A DNA stretch of 32,427 nucleotides from Myxococcales bacterium (GTDB taxonomy: Bacteria > Myxococcota_A > Polyangia > Polyangiales > Polyangiaceae). The first letter of the stretch is position 1. The number at the start of each line of letters is the position of its first letter. The DNA lies in assembly GCA_013297655.1 (NCBI GenBank), contig JAAFHV010000028.1:1-32427 (forward strand), written 5' to 3'. This document shows positions 7,194 through 15,604 of the stretch, piece by piece. A program made the position numbers and the translations under genes. Below the pieces are notes generated by a model. That model ran no database searches and was not told the origin of the DNA. It saw only the letters and a list, made by a program, of their open reading frames with translations.

Positions 7194-7220
7194 GACCGCG
7201 GAGCGACGAATTTTCGTTAC
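7194..7220 (-). promoter_or_regulatory. Candidate ECF promoter of the barrel-sigma operon
   Basis: On the minus strand, GTAAC (7216-7220) and CGGTC (7194-7198) are separated by 17 bases, the usual ECF spacing, and sit about 87 bases before the ATG of the barrel gene. An autoregulatory promoter is plausible. The intervening CGAAAATTCGTCGCTC also resembles part of the 3.5/5.4 kb element (CGAAAAGAGCGTCGCTC). Confidence 0.35.
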
Positions 7221-7282
7221 GAGCGTCCGTACAGAAGGGTCGCAGCACGTCCAAGAAGCGCCGGGACGGTCGCCCGCCCGCC

Positions 7283-7837
7283 TCAATCCCCCACCACCAC
7301 CTTCCCCTTCTCCACCCGGACCGACAATCCGGACGTCTCCGCCAGCACGGTGAGCGCGGTTCCGACTTTGACACGCTCGAGGGTGACGCTCACGTCCGGG
7401 CGGCGAGTGGCGCGGTAGTCCACGCCTTCGAGGTGGGCTTCTTTGGCGAGATGCGCGGCGACCTCGGGCATGGGGGTCGCGTGCTCCACCAGAGAGACGC
7501 GCGTGGCCTCGGCGGCGGGAGACGCGCTCGCGCGGCACGTCACCTCGACGCCCTTGGAGGTCTCGGAGTAGACGAGCCCGAGCTTAGTGGCGAGGGCGTC
7601 GAATACCAACGAGGCGGGCGTATTCTTGAGACGAATATCCACCTTTCCGTGCACGCACGGATCGACGATCACGTTCGTCTCGGAAATCCCGGCGAGCAGC
7701 TTGAAGACCTCTTTGACCTCCACCTCGCGCAGCTCGATGTCAATCTTGCGGTCGTTCGCGAGGGTGGGGGCGGCGAGGGCGTCCGACGCGAACGGGATGG
7801 CGAGGGCGAGGGCGAGGATCATGGACGAGATACGCAT
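7283..7837 (-). CDS. Secreted protein with two STN (secretin/TonB short N-terminal) modules
   Basis: A 184-residue exported protein. A signal peptide covers residues 1-22 (MRISSMILALALAIPFASDA...LAA). Residues about 30-105 form an STN module (IDIELREVEVKEVFKLLAGI, NVIVDPCVHGKVDIRLKNTP, SLVFDALATKLGLVY). Residues about 145-184 repeat its second half (PDVSVTLERVKVGTALTVLA, then GLSVRVEKGKVVVGD). STN modules normally sit at the N terminus of PilQ/GspD secretins or TonB receptors, but no channel domain follows here. The protein may therefore be a periplasmic accessory or decoy of a secretin-type machine; that is inference. The ATG at 7837 is three bases after the stop of the membrane-protein gene upstream, so the two are co-transcribed. 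Confidence 0.75.
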   Translation of the reverse strand: MRISSMILALALAIPFASDALAAPTLANDRKIDIELREVEVKEVFKLLAGISETNVIVDPCVHGKVDIRLKNTPASLVFDALATKLGLVYSETSKGVEVTCRASASPAAEATRVSLVEHATPMPEVAAHLAKEAHLEGVDYRATRRPDVSVTLERVKVGTALTVLAETSGLSVRVEKGKVVVGD

Positions 7838-7840
7838 GAG

Positions 7841-8218
7841 TCAACGAGCTCCGGACGAAGGGGGAACGACATCGAGGTGAAACGTGAGGGCTTGGCTCTC
7901 CGGCTCGCCCTGAACTCGAAGGTAAAGGTCGACGGATTGATTGGCCGTTGGCGCGGGCGGAGGACGGCGCCAGAAGACGAAGCCGACGACCACCGCCACG
8001 CCGGCAGAGACCGCCAAGTCGAAGAAGAGGACTTGTTTCTTCAGAGGAAACCACGCAGAGACGGACAGCTCGGAGGGGGCGAGCTCGGTCGCGTCGTAGA
8101 GGCGTACGGCCCGATCGGCGCCCGAGCTCACGAAGGCCCACTTCGGCCCTCGCCGGCGCGCCTTGTCCGCTTCCCCGAGCGATGGGCCGTCCAGGACTGG
8201 GGAATGTCGAATGGGCAC
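7841..8218 (-). CDS. Hypothetical single-pass membrane protein
   Basis: I do not recognise the family. The product has a polar N-terminal part (LYDATELAPSELSVSAW), one membrane segment (VLFFDLAVSAGVAVVVGFVF), a WRRPPPAP linker and a short strand-rich C-terminal part (SVDLYLRVQGEPESQALTF). The basic residues after the segment and its neighbour's signal peptide suggest a protein of the inner membrane that works with the STN protein at the cell envelope. The start is uncertain: GTG at 8218 is preferred, because sequence further upstream is antisense to a recognisable gene remnant at 8204-8437 and has lower third-position GC. A TTG at 8317 would lengthen it by 33 residues, and a later GTG is also possible. 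Confidence 0.55.
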   Translation of the reverse strand: MPIRHSPVLDGPSLGEADKARRRGPKWAFVSSGADRAVRLYDATELAPSELSVSAWFPLKKQVLFFDLAVSAGVAVVVGFVFWRRPPPAPTANQSVDLYLRVQGEPESQALTFHLDVVPPSSGAR

Positions 8219-8437
8219 GAGAACCTGAACCGTGTTGGCGGCGCGCCGAGCTGGGTCCAGAGCGCCGAGTACCCAACCTGCGTGAATTGCGCTCGGAAAA
8301 TGCCATTCCTTGCACAACTCGACTCAGACCTGCCTCTCGCAGAAGGTGGTGACTGGCAATGGGGTAGCGGCGGCCTGGGGTACGTATTTTGGTGCTCCGC
8401 CTGCAGAATCTCGGCCTTGCTGTGGCAGTGCACGTAG
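8204..8437 (+). pseudogene. 5'-truncated remnant of a YwqG/DUF1963-like gene
   Basis: The plus strand reads LNRVGGAPSWVQSAEYPTC, VNCARKMPFLAQLDSDLP, then GDWQWGSGGLGYVFWCSACR and ISALLWQCT followed by TAG. This resembles the C-terminal part of the DUF1963/YwqG-like proteins common in bacterial genomes: a GGxPxWVQ turn, a CxxC pair, FLAQLDSD and a second CxxC. The N-terminal two-thirds are missing; upstream the frame reads as antisense of the membrane-protein gene. Codons use more A/T in third positions than neighbouring genes. An ATG at 8204 could in principle start a 77-residue protein, but no ribosome site is clear. I read it as a fossil. Confidence 0.6.
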
Positions 8438-8566
8438 TGGTCGCTGTCCAAGTGGACACTCGATCGGCGCCACCGAACGCCGGACTTCGGTGGCTCGCCA
8501 TTCGGCGCAGCTAAACGGCAGATTCGTTCGACCCACGGAGCGGCGAATCTCAATCGCGCCTGCCGA

Positions 8567-11500
8567 CTACGCCACCTTGCTCTCCCAATCCGGATCGAGC
8601 CCCTTCCCCAGCCCAGCCAACTCCGCCACATCCGCCCACGCCTCCGAAAGAAGCACTCGCGGCACACTGCCCAAGGGCGAGGCTCCACCCTCGCGCGAAA
8701 CGAACGACACGCCCTTCAGCGCGACCGGCTTGTTCTCCTCCGGCATCGCCGAGCCACTGAACGCGAGCACCACGTCGAGGCCAAGCGCAGGAAACGTCTT
8801 TCGGTACTCGTAAAACCACCCCCCGTCCTCCGCCGGCCCTCGCGCGTAACCAAGACGCGTCGCGCCGCTCCGGAGCACGAACGAATCGAGCATATGCCCA
8901 CGATGGGTCTCGAGCGACGTGGCCTGGGCGAGGCTCTCGTCGAGCGCGAAGGTCGGGCGCGTGAGCTGTGGAAAGAGCGGGAGCACCTCGAAGTCGCCGA
9001 AGTGGGCTTGCCACTCCGCGATCGCCTCGGGAGAGAGCAGCGTCGCGTGCGCGAGCGTGACGATCGCGTCCGGGGGCGGTGCGTGATTGCCATGATCGAC
9101 CGTGCTCAGCGAGCCGTCGCCGAGCGGGCGAAACGCGATCCGCGGAACGTCGACAACGGGAGAGCTCGTGGATTCGTCGCCCGTGTCGGCTCGTTCTCCT
9201 TGCTCGGGCAGAGGCCCAGAGAGCCACACCAGGCGCGCGCAGAGCCGCGACATGATCGGGTGTTTGGCGAGGTACGTGTGCCAATCCGCGAATCGCCACG
9301 TCGACTGCGTACACATCGCACCGTAGAGTCGCTCGGTCTGGGCTTTGACGATTGTGGTGATCGCTTTTTTGGAGCGCGCGAAGTCCGTTTTGGCAGCTTT
9401 GGCGGCGGCCTCGTCGTCGTCTTTGCGGGGCTCGGGGAGGGCCTTCAGCGTTTGGCCCTTGTCGTCGCGGAGCACGAGCGCGAGCCTATCGTCGAGGCGG
9501 GCCTCGAACGAGCGCGGGCCAAACGAGAGCGTGAGCGCGCCGGTCTCGTCCAAGTCCGCGGAGGGGAGAGTGCGGTCCGCGAGCTCCGAGACGGTCCAGC
9601 CGCGTCGCTCGGAGAGGGCCGTCACTTGCGCCTCCGCCTCGGCGCGGATTCCGGCCGTGCGAAAGCGCGTCGCGGTCGCGAGCAAGAGCTGAATCGCCGA
9701 GCCGTCGTCCACGTAGGCGAGCATCTGCACCAGCGCTTTGCACTGGGCCGCGCGCATGCCGTACCAGGTCTTCAGATAGGCACCTACCACCTCGGCGATC
9801 CCGCGGCCCCCGAACGAAGCCACCACCGCGAGCACACCTTTATCGGCAATCGCGGAGCCAGCCGGCGACGCGAGGTAGGCGGCGCGCACCTTCGTGTAGG
9901 CCTCTTCTTCCGTTATCCCTCCAAAGCTCGCGTACATCTCCGCTTGGCTTCGGAGCTCCTTCTCCGCGGCGGGGCTCACGTCTTTGGGCGGGTCGGTGTC
10001 GTGAGCGACGAACGCCCGAAGCACGGCGAGCGCGAGCGCTTCGCGATCGTCGGCATTCAAGAATTGCCCATAGGCACGCAAGAGCGCAGAGCCCGCCGGC
10101 GACTTTGCCTTCCACGCCGCGGCAATCCAGCCGCGCACGATCGCCTCGGGAACGACCTCGCCGGTGTCCGTCGTTTTCCCAGCCCGCACCGACGCCGACC
10201 ACCGCACCGCCGGGAGCACGATCCACGCGGGCGAGGGCGTAGCGCGCAGCAGCTTCTCCGAGTCCGCGAGCCACGCGCCTCGATCGACGAACTTTTCGAG
10301 CGGCTCGCCGAGGACGTCGAGCGCGTCGAGCATCGCCGCGCGCGCGACGTCCTTCTTTTCCTTCGCGAAGGCGGCACCAATCGCCTCGCGCGCTCCGAAG
10401 GCACGCGCACGCGCGAGCCACGTCGCCGCCTCCGACCTCACGTCTTGCGAGCGATCGGCGAGGGCGGCGAGCACCCGCGATTTCCAATCGGGAATGCGCT
10501 CCGCCGCCCGTTGCGCGATCCCACGCTCACGCCGCGGCCCATCGAGCGCGGCACGAAGCAACGGCGCTTCGATCGCAGCGGGAACACGGGCCATGCGACC
10601 GAGCCTCTTGAACGCGCTCCTCCTCACGTCGTCTCGTGAATAGGAGGGCACGGCGAGGCCTTCGATCGTGCGGAATCCGAGCGCGGACTCGAGCACCTCC
10701 GGCATCGACTCGAGGAGCGCGCCGACCGCCGCGTCGCCCCATACGAACATGCGCGAGAGCGTACCGAGCGCGACCTGGCGCCCGTCCATTCCTGCCATCG
10801 TCACCGCCGCGGCCACGTCGCGAAGGTCGTAGCGGGTGTTCGTTTTTGCCGCTTTCGCCGTGAGCAAGCGATCGACCAGATAGAGCCCTCGCGCTCCCGG
10901 CTCCGCGAGCATGAGCAGGCGCACGGCATGCACGAGCGAGAAAGGAGCCGCCCAAGCGAGGTCGGCGAGTCGTTCATGGCCATCGACGAGGGGCCACTCG
11001 ACCAGATGCTGGAGCGAGAGCGCGGGCTCTTCTGTCCACGGCTCCGGATCCGAGACCGCGGCCAACACTTCGCGAAGGGTGCGATCCGAAAGCGGCGCCG
11101 GCGGCGGCTTCTGGAACGCGGGATAGATGGCGCGGTGGCTCGCGTACGCCTCGAGCGCACGAGGGTGCCAATCGTCGGCAAAGGCACGAAACGCTGCGAA
11201 CGCGTCTTCCCCGAGCGCGGGCACCGCGTTCGATCCTGTCTCCGGACGCGAGTCATTCGCGAGCGCGGCGTCGGCCGAGGCGCCGCTGCGCGACGCGATC
11301 GCTTGCTCGAGGGCTTCCTTTACCGGCTCCGAAGTCTCGATTTCCAAGCGCGCACGAAAGAGGGATACGTCAGTCTCGCCGAGGGCGACCAGCGCCTGCA
11401 CCGCGAGGGCTCGCTCGCCGACTTTTTTGGACGCGAGATGGGGCTTTATGGCGCCACGAGCGGTCTCGGGGTCCGTCGCCAAGAGGGCAATCGCCGCCGC

Positions 11501-12226
11501 GGCCACCCCTTTTTGCGGCGCGATCGCCAGCTCCGCGAGCTCCGTCAGACACGTATCGAGTGGAAGCGACGCGGTCTTCAGGTCCTGGAGAATGGTCACG
11601 CGAATCGAGGCCTTCGCCGCCGCGAGGGAAGCTTTTACGATCGCGGCATGTCGCCCGAAGAGGGCCCCCATTCCTTTCATCGCGAGGAGCGCGTCGACGA
11701 AGTTGCGGCGCGCGAATTGGTCTTGAAACGTCGCCCCGTCGGCCTCGCCCTGCGCCGTGCGACACACGATTTCGGCGAGGCGGGCGGGGTCCGCTCCGGC
11801 GTCGGCCATCGTCTGCGCGAGCAAATCCGCGGACAGCGAAGTGGTCACCGTGGTTGTCGAATAGGGCGAAACGCTCGTCGTCGCCCAGACCACGGTCTCG
11901 ATCCACGCGTGCTCTCCTTCGAGCTCCGCGACGAACGAACGTGACTGGTGCGCGCTCACCCACGCGACTCCGAGTCGCCAGAGTGCCCCCGCAGATACTT
12001 GGGGAGCAGGATCCGCGCCCGCATCGTCGATCGCGATCGAAGCGACCGATTCCGCGCTCGGCAGCTTGATCCATCCGGCCGCGGGCGGCGCGTCCGGGGC
12101 GGGCGCACGTGCCTTCAGCGCGGCAAGCACGGCCTCGTCCTCCCCGGTTCGCACGTAGTGCGCCGCGCGGCGCGCCAGATCGTCACCGAGGGGCGCAAAG
12201 GACTGCTCGACAGGATCGTTCGTCAT
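8567..12226 (-). CDS. Large HEAT-like repeat protein with C-terminal DUF4132
   Basis: A 1219-residue protein with no signal peptide. The first half is a series of Ala/Leu-rich helical repeats of HEAT type (for example VGERALAVQALVALGETDVS, then QRAAERIPDWKSRVLAALAD and RSQDVRSEAATWLARARAFG). The C-terminal 300 residues carry the DUF4132 pattern: SFEARLDDRLALVLRDDKG, FADWHTYLAKHPIMSRLCAR, LVWLSG, then FRPLGDGSLSTVD, IVTLAHATLL and FEVLPLFPQLTRPTF. DUF4132 occurs in WGR-MolR-type proteins, whose role is unknown. No WGR domain is present in this chain. The start ATG at 12226 has only a weak ribosome site. It stands alone on its strand, with a long gap upstream. Family call secure; function unknown. 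Confidence 0.85.
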   Translation of the reverse strand: MTNDPVEQSFAPLGDDLARRAAHYVRTGEDEAVLAALKARAPAPDAPPAAGWIKLPSAESVASIAIDDAGADPAPQVSAGALWRLGVAWVSAHQSRSFVAELEGEHAWIETVVWATTSVSPYSTTTVTTSLSADLLAQTMADAGADPARLAEIVCRTAQGEADGATFQDQFARRNFVDALLAMKGMGALFGRHAAIVKASLAAAKASIRVTILQDLKTASLPLDTCLTELAELAIAPQKGVAAAAIALLATDPETARGAIKPHLASKKVGERALAVQALVALGETDVSLFRARLEIETSEPVKEALEQAIASRSGASADAALANDSRPETGSNAVPALGEDAFAAFRAFADDWHPRALEAYASHRAIYPAFQKPPPAPLSDRTLREVLAAVSDPEPWTEEPALSLQHLVEWPLVDGHERLADLAWAAPFSLVHAVRLLMLAEPGARGLYLVDRLLTAKAAKTNTRYDLRDVAAAVTMAGMDGRQVALGTLSRMFVWGDAAVGALLESMPEVLESALGFRTIEGLAVPSYSRDDVRRSAFKRLGRMARVPAAIEAPLLRAALDGPRRERGIAQRAAERIPDWKSRVLAALADRSQDVRSEAATWLARARAFGAREAIGAAFAKEKKDVARAAMLDALDVLGEPLEKFVDRGAWLADSEKLLRATPSPAWIVLPAVRWSASVRAGKTTDTGEVVPEAIVRGWIAAAWKAKSPAGSALLRAYGQFLNADDREALALAVLRAFVAHDTDPPKDVSPAAEKELRSQAEMYASFGGITEEEAYTKVRAAYLASPAGSAIADKGVLAVVASFGGRGIAEVVGAYLKTWYGMRAAQCKALVQMLAYVDDGSAIQLLLATATRFRTAGIRAEAEAQVTALSERRGWTVSELADRTLPSADLDETGALTLSFGPRSFEARLDDRLALVLRDDKGQTLKALPEPRKDDDEAAAKAAKTDFARSKKAITTIVKAQTERLYGAMCTQSTWRFADWHTYLAKHPIMSRLCARLVWLSGPLPEQGERADTGDESTSSPVVDVPRIAFRPLGDGSLSTVDHGNHAPPPDAIVTLAHATLLSPEAIAEWQAHFGDFEVLPLFPQLTRPTFALDESLAQATSLETHRGHMLDSFVLRSGATRLGYARGPAEDGGWFYEYRKTFPALGLDVVLAFSGSAMPEENKPVALKGVSFVSREGGASPLGSVPRVLLSEAWADVAELAGLGKGLDPDWESKVA

Positions 12227-12617
12227 CGGACCGTTGTTTTACCCGAGGAGGCCACGCCAGCGCGACCCGCGAGCGGGGCCTCAGGCACCGGTGGCTCTTC
12301 CGCCCGGAAACCCGTGCGTTGTACGCGGTTGGACTGACTACAGCCGAATGCCCAGTAGTTGCGCGCGGTGGGCCTCTGCCGCCTCGGATCGCCCACGCGA
12401 GGTTCGATGGCCTTGCGCGGAGCCTTCTCTCAGGTCGCGCACCAGAACGAGGCCGAGAATCCGGCCACCGCCGCGCGTCTCCTTCCCCACTCCGAAGGTC
12501 GCCTACGCCGCCCGGGCGCGCCCGGGCGCGCCCGGCACTCGTTCGGGGGCATCTCCCGCATTTCTCGACACTTTGACTCAAGTAATCGGTGGCACCGGCC
12601 TTGCGTTAGGGGTGCTC
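12227..12617. other. Intergenic region, divergent between DUF4132 and small secreted protein genes
   Basis: No gene is supported in this 391-base stretch. It must hold the promoters of the DUF4132 gene (minus) and of the small secreted protein at 12618 (plus). It contains the short GC tandem at 12508-12534. Open frames on both strands read as low-complexity Arg/Pro sequence. Confidence 0.6.
12508..12534. repeat. Short GC-only tandem repeat
   Basis: The palindromic 10-base unit CGCCCGGGCG is repeated about 2.7 times. It could form a stable hairpin. It lies some 85 bases before the small secreted protein gene. No function is evident. Confidence 0.7.
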
Positions 12618-12803
12618 ATGACGCTCTTCCCACGCTCGGCATTCCTGGCCCTCGTGTTCGCAACGGCGGTCGTATCGGTGGGCGCCTCCGCCCGCGGAGC
12701 GACGCCTGCAGCGGGCCCCGACGGCTACCTGCTCGGCAAGGTCGAGAGCGTCGACGCCGCGGGCAACCCGCGGATGCGCACTGCGCAAATTGAGGCCGCA
12801 TAA
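12618..12803 (+). CDS. Small secreted protein, 61 residues (possibly truncated)
   Basis: A good ribosome site (TTAGGGG, six to seven bases before ATG 12618) precedes a clear signal peptide (MTLFPRSAFLALVFATAVVS, then VGASARG, with probable cleavage after ASA). The mature part is only about 35 residues (YLLGKVESVDAAGNPRM, RTAQIEAA). I do not recognise it. The short mature part could mean a peptide product, or the 5' part of a longer gene cut by a stop codon. It lies 80 bases before the next secreted-protein gene in the same direction. Confidence 0.45.
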   Translation: MTLFPRSAFLALVFATAVVSVGASARGATPAAGPDGYLLGKVESVDAAGNPRMRTAQIEAA

Positions 12804-12882
12804 AGACTCGGCCCTTGCCTCTGCGTCCCGCTGGACGAGAGGCCGCGGCCGAACGTGTGTTCTAAACCGAGGAGAAAAAGAG

Positions 12883-13320
12883 ATGAAACGATTCATGGTC
12901 GTGCCGGTCGTGTTCTTGGCACTTTCACTTTTTGCTACGACCGGATCCTTCGCGCAAGAGGCACCGAGCGACTGCGACAAACAAGCGGAGTCAGCGGCAG
13001 AAAAGGCGGGCAAGCAGGCCGAGTCCGCAGCAGCGTCGGCCTGCAATCAGCTTCCCGCGAAGAAGTGCGCATGGGGGCTTTGTGTAGATGCACGCGCTAG
13101 ATGTCTGAAGAGCAGTCCGGCAAAGGCGAATAAAGCAGCGAAGTCTAAGGCACTATCGGTCGGCTTGGCCGCATGCGAAAAGGCGGAAGCCGCGTGCATG
13201 AAAGCCGCGACGACCGCAAAAAGTACCGCGCTGAAGAGCTGCGGTGCTTCTGAACAATGCAAGATGGCAGCGGAGGTGGCTGAAGATAAAGCCGAGGCCG
13301 AATGTGATCGGAAGTTCTAA
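12883..13320 (+). CDS. Secreted Ala/Lys-rich protein with ten cysteines
   Basis: A strong ribosome site (GAGGAGA) lies before ATG 12883. A signal peptide covers residues 1-24 (MKRFMVVPVVFLALSLFATT, then GSFA). The mature protein of about 120 residues is rich in Ala, Lys and Glu, so probably helical or coiled, with ten Cys spaced through it: SDCDKQ, SACNQ, KKCAWGLC, ARCL, AACEKAEAACM, KSCGASEQC and EAECD. Even numbers of Cys after export suggest disulfide-linked helices. Third-position base use is less GC-biased than in neighbours (for example AAATAAAGCAGC-type stretches), which may mean a recent arrival or weak codon selection. I do not recognise the family and give no function. Confidence 0.75.
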   Translation: MKRFMVVPVVFLALSLFATTGSFAQEAPSDCDKQAESAAEKAGKQAESAAASACNQLPAKKCAWGLCVDARARCLKSSPAKANKAAKSKALSVGLAACEKAEAACMKAATTAKSTALKSCGASEQCKMAAEVAEDKAEAECDRKF

Positions 13321-13458
13321 GTTCGTGGCCATAGACAGAAGATAGGCCAAGCAACGTTCGGGGGCGACGGTGGCACAGGTCGGCCCGCGGCTGGCTCGAG
13401 GCCGAGCTCGGGGCAGGGAAGGGCCATATTAGTGAAGTCGCGGCGAGCGGGCAGGCCC

Positions 13459-14856
13459 TCACCCCTCCACGAACCCCTGCCTCCTCTGCGCCGCGACGAA
13501 CGTCTCCGCCTCCCAACCCGTCTTCACGGGCCGCGAAAACGTGTCCCGCTCGCCGTCGGCCTCTACCATCGTGCACGTCCACTTCGACGCCTCCGTCGTC
13601 ACGTCGACGGACCGGCCGTCCGGGTGACGAAGCGTCCTCGTGGGCAATGTGGCATCACGGGGGATCGGGTGCTCGACGTGGGTCGACGGCGTACCGGGGA
13701 ATCCCATCGCCCGCATTCCGCGTGTCGCGGAGTCTCGATTGGCCGCGTCCTGCAACTCGACGAGGGAGAGCGGCGCAGGCACGAAACCATCGGTGTCGAC
13801 GCGACCTACGAGGCGTCCGTCGACGAGCACGTCGAGCTCGCCCTCGAACGGCAGGCGCGCGGCGGACGCTTCCAGAAGATCGCGCACCACGAACGTGAGC
13901 AACGCGGCGCCGAACCGAAAGCGCTCGCTCGAGAAGCGAAGCTCGATTTCGTCCGCGACCTGCGCGAAGCGTTCGAACGCACGCGTGAAGCTCGCGGCGC
14001 GCTGCACGAAGCCCGGCTCCTCGGTGGTGGCGGCGGGCCACATGTAGAATCCGCGCCCGCCAGCGACGCTATCTTGCGCAAAGAGGAGCCGCGTGACCCC
14101 CTTCTTCTTTGCGTGTTTGGCGACGAGCCCGTCGAACCAGCTTACGTAGCGCGACGCGTCTTCCGGCCCCACCTCTTCGAGTCGACCAAGTTGGCAATAG
14201 GGAACCGCCTCGTCGCACCTCCGCGCGATCTCCCCGAGCACCGGCTCCACGTCCCGCCCGCGGCTGAGCGCATAGGCCACGAAGAGGTCGAACCGGAGCT
14301 CGTTTCGCGACGCGCCAACGTAATTCACGCTCGAGAGCGGGTGATCGAAGAGCTGCGCCCCCGAACCCGGCTCGGCCCCACCGGGCAGCGCGACGCACTC
14401 GAGGCGACCCCGCGCCTCTGCCCAATAACGAGCGCCGTTCGAGGGGTACGCCTCGGGGTGCTCGGCGGCCCCGTGCTCGAGCGCGCCGAGCCAAAAATCG
14501 AGTGACGGATACACGTTGCACTCGGTCGCATCGGCACGCGCGAGGCAGATCACTTGCCCCTTCCGTCCCCGAAAACAGCCCAGTGGATCGTAGGCGTAGA
14601 GGTCTGTCTCTGTAGATGCGACGAGCATCCACGCGGCGTTCCAGAGCGGCGTGGCAGGTGGGCTCGCGATGGCCTCCGCGAGCTCCGTGAAGGTCGCGAA
14701 ACCCACGTCGCCGAACGCGCGGCCCGCGAGCGCACCGAGGAGGCTCCTTACGTCCGCGGGAAGGTCCGCGGGCGCCTCTCCACGAGGCCGCGGGGCGTCA
14801 TTCGACCGAGCGGACAGGGCCTTCATGAAGGCGAGGAGGCGGTCATCCGAGAGCAT
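13459..14856 (-). CDS. Hypothetical protein, 465 residues
   Basis: A soluble protein without signal peptide. Residues about 1-140 read like an SMI1/KNR4 or related ligand-binding domain (LYAYDPLGCFRGRKGQVICL, then VYPSLDFWLGALEHG), but I cannot confirm this. The middle contains LSSVNYVGASRNELRFDLFV and VVRDLLEASAARLPFEGELD. The last 60 residues (RTLRHPDGRSVDV, WTCTMVEADG, ETFVAAQRRQGFVEG) form a small domain with a faint likeness to WGR. The start at ATG 14856 is preferred; the frame is open to 14901, but that part looks antisense to the divergent gene's leader. It stands alone, divergent from the 15057 gene across about 200 bases. Function unknown. Confidence 0.7.
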   Translation of the reverse strand: MLSDDRLLAFMKALSARSNDAPRPRGEAPADLPADVRSLLGALAGRAFGDVGFATFTELAEAIASPPATPLWNAAWMLVASTETDLYAYDPLGCFRGRKGQVICLARADATECNVYPSLDFWLGALEHGAAEHPEAYPSNGARYWAEARGRLECVALPGGAEPGSGAQLFDHPLSSVNYVGASRNELRFDLFVAYALSRGRDVEPVLGEIARRCDEAVPYCQLGRLEEVGPEDASRYVSWFDGLVAKHAKKKGVTRLLFAQDSVAGGRGFYMWPAATTEEPGFVQRAASFTRAFERFAQVADEIELRFSSERFRFGAALLTFVVRDLLEASAARLPFEGELDVLVDGRLVGRVDTDGFVPAPLSLVELQDAANRDSATRGMRAMGFPGTPSTHVEHPIPRDATLPTRTLRHPDGRSVDVTTEASKWTCTMVEADGERDTFSRPVKTGWEAETFVAAQRRQGFVEG

Positions 14857-15056
14857 CGCACCAGCTTCGCACGAGCAGACCGCGAACGTCGCGCGTCCCA
14901 ACCTCGGCCCCGCCCACTGTGTGTTCCGTGCGCTCGTCGGTCGTCGTTCGGATGCTCGTGGATCGTGTAGAATCCGGGAACGTCAGAAGGCATCGTGGTG
15001 AGGTCGTGCCGAGGGCTCAACCCTCGACGTTCGGTCAGTCGAAAGTCGCCGCCCCC

Positions 15057-15422
15057 ATGTTGCGCAAGACAGCCCCTCCTCGTTTCCCCATATCCGAGCA
15101 CACCTCCGACTCCGGAGAAACGACGTATTCTCTCTGCATCCATCCCGAAGCCGTCGATGAGATCGGGAGAGTGGCACATCGCATGCGGGTAGACTTCAAC
15201 GGCTACCTCATCGCCGACGTTCTCGGACGCATCGCCGAGCGCGGACAACCTGCCTGGCTCGGCGAGCTCCGTTTCGACCCCGAGTCCGAGCTTTGCGCGG
15301 TCTATTGCCAGAGGCGCACGCCGTTGGTTTTCCTCCGCCGCCGATTCGAGAAGCGGCTCGCCGACCGCAAGAAGCTCAAGTTGCTCGTCTGGAACGTCAC
15401 GCGCGAGCGCGACGTGGACTAA
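15057..15422 (+). CDS. Small protein resembling Imm51 immunity proteins
   Basis: A 121-residue cytosolic protein. The block DFNGYLIADVLGRIAER, then WLGELRFDPESELCAVYC and LRRRFEKRLADRKKLKLLV, matches the layout I remember for Imm51: an F-NGY turn, then a helix, then fDPEs-F-A, then a terminal helix. In that family, proteins neutralise polymorphic toxins. No toxin gene is adjacent. ATG 15057 is chosen; the frame is open upstream to 14919, but that part overlaps the divergent promoter. A hairpin lies about 140 bases downstream. The family call is tentative. Confidence 0.55.
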   Translation: MLRKTAPPRFPISEHTSDSGETTYSLCIHPEAVDEIGRVAHRMRVDFNGYLIADVLGRIAERGQPAWLGELRFDPESELCAVYCQRRTPLVFLRRRFEKRLADRKKLKLLVWNVTRERDVD

Positions 15423-15560
15423 AAGAGAGCGCTCTCTTCGCGATTTGGCGACGCGAGCCCTCGTTATTCATCGACGTTCTCGCACGACCGGGCCGGGCCT
15501 TGGTGTCGGCGGGCCGTGCGGTGTGATCGCCGCTCGTCACGAGGCCATACGCATTCGCGC

Positions 15561-15582
15561 GTCGCGGGTTCAATCCCACGAC
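15561..15582. terminator. Hairpin between convergent genes
   Basis: GTCGCGGG and CCCACGAC pair with one C-A mismatch around a TTCAAT loop, between the stop codons of the Imm51-like gene (plus) and the SRPBCC gene (minus). It could end transcription from both sides, although no T-tract is present. The loop looks like a tRNA T-arm, but no tRNA can be folded around it. Confidence 0.4.
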
Positions 15583-15604
15583 ACGAACGCGTCGCTCCTC
15601 CGCC

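Noticed and set aside
8894..10639. A 581-codon plus-strand frame inside the DUF4132 gene
   Set aside because: It is rich in Arg, Gly and His, without any domain, and lies wholly antisense to a recognisable protein.
15500..15590. A tRNA gene, suggested by GGGTTCAATCCC (T-arm-like)
   Set aside because: The T stem does not pair over five bases in register, and no D or anticodon arm of normal size can be drawn. The sequence folds better as a plain hairpin between convergent genes.
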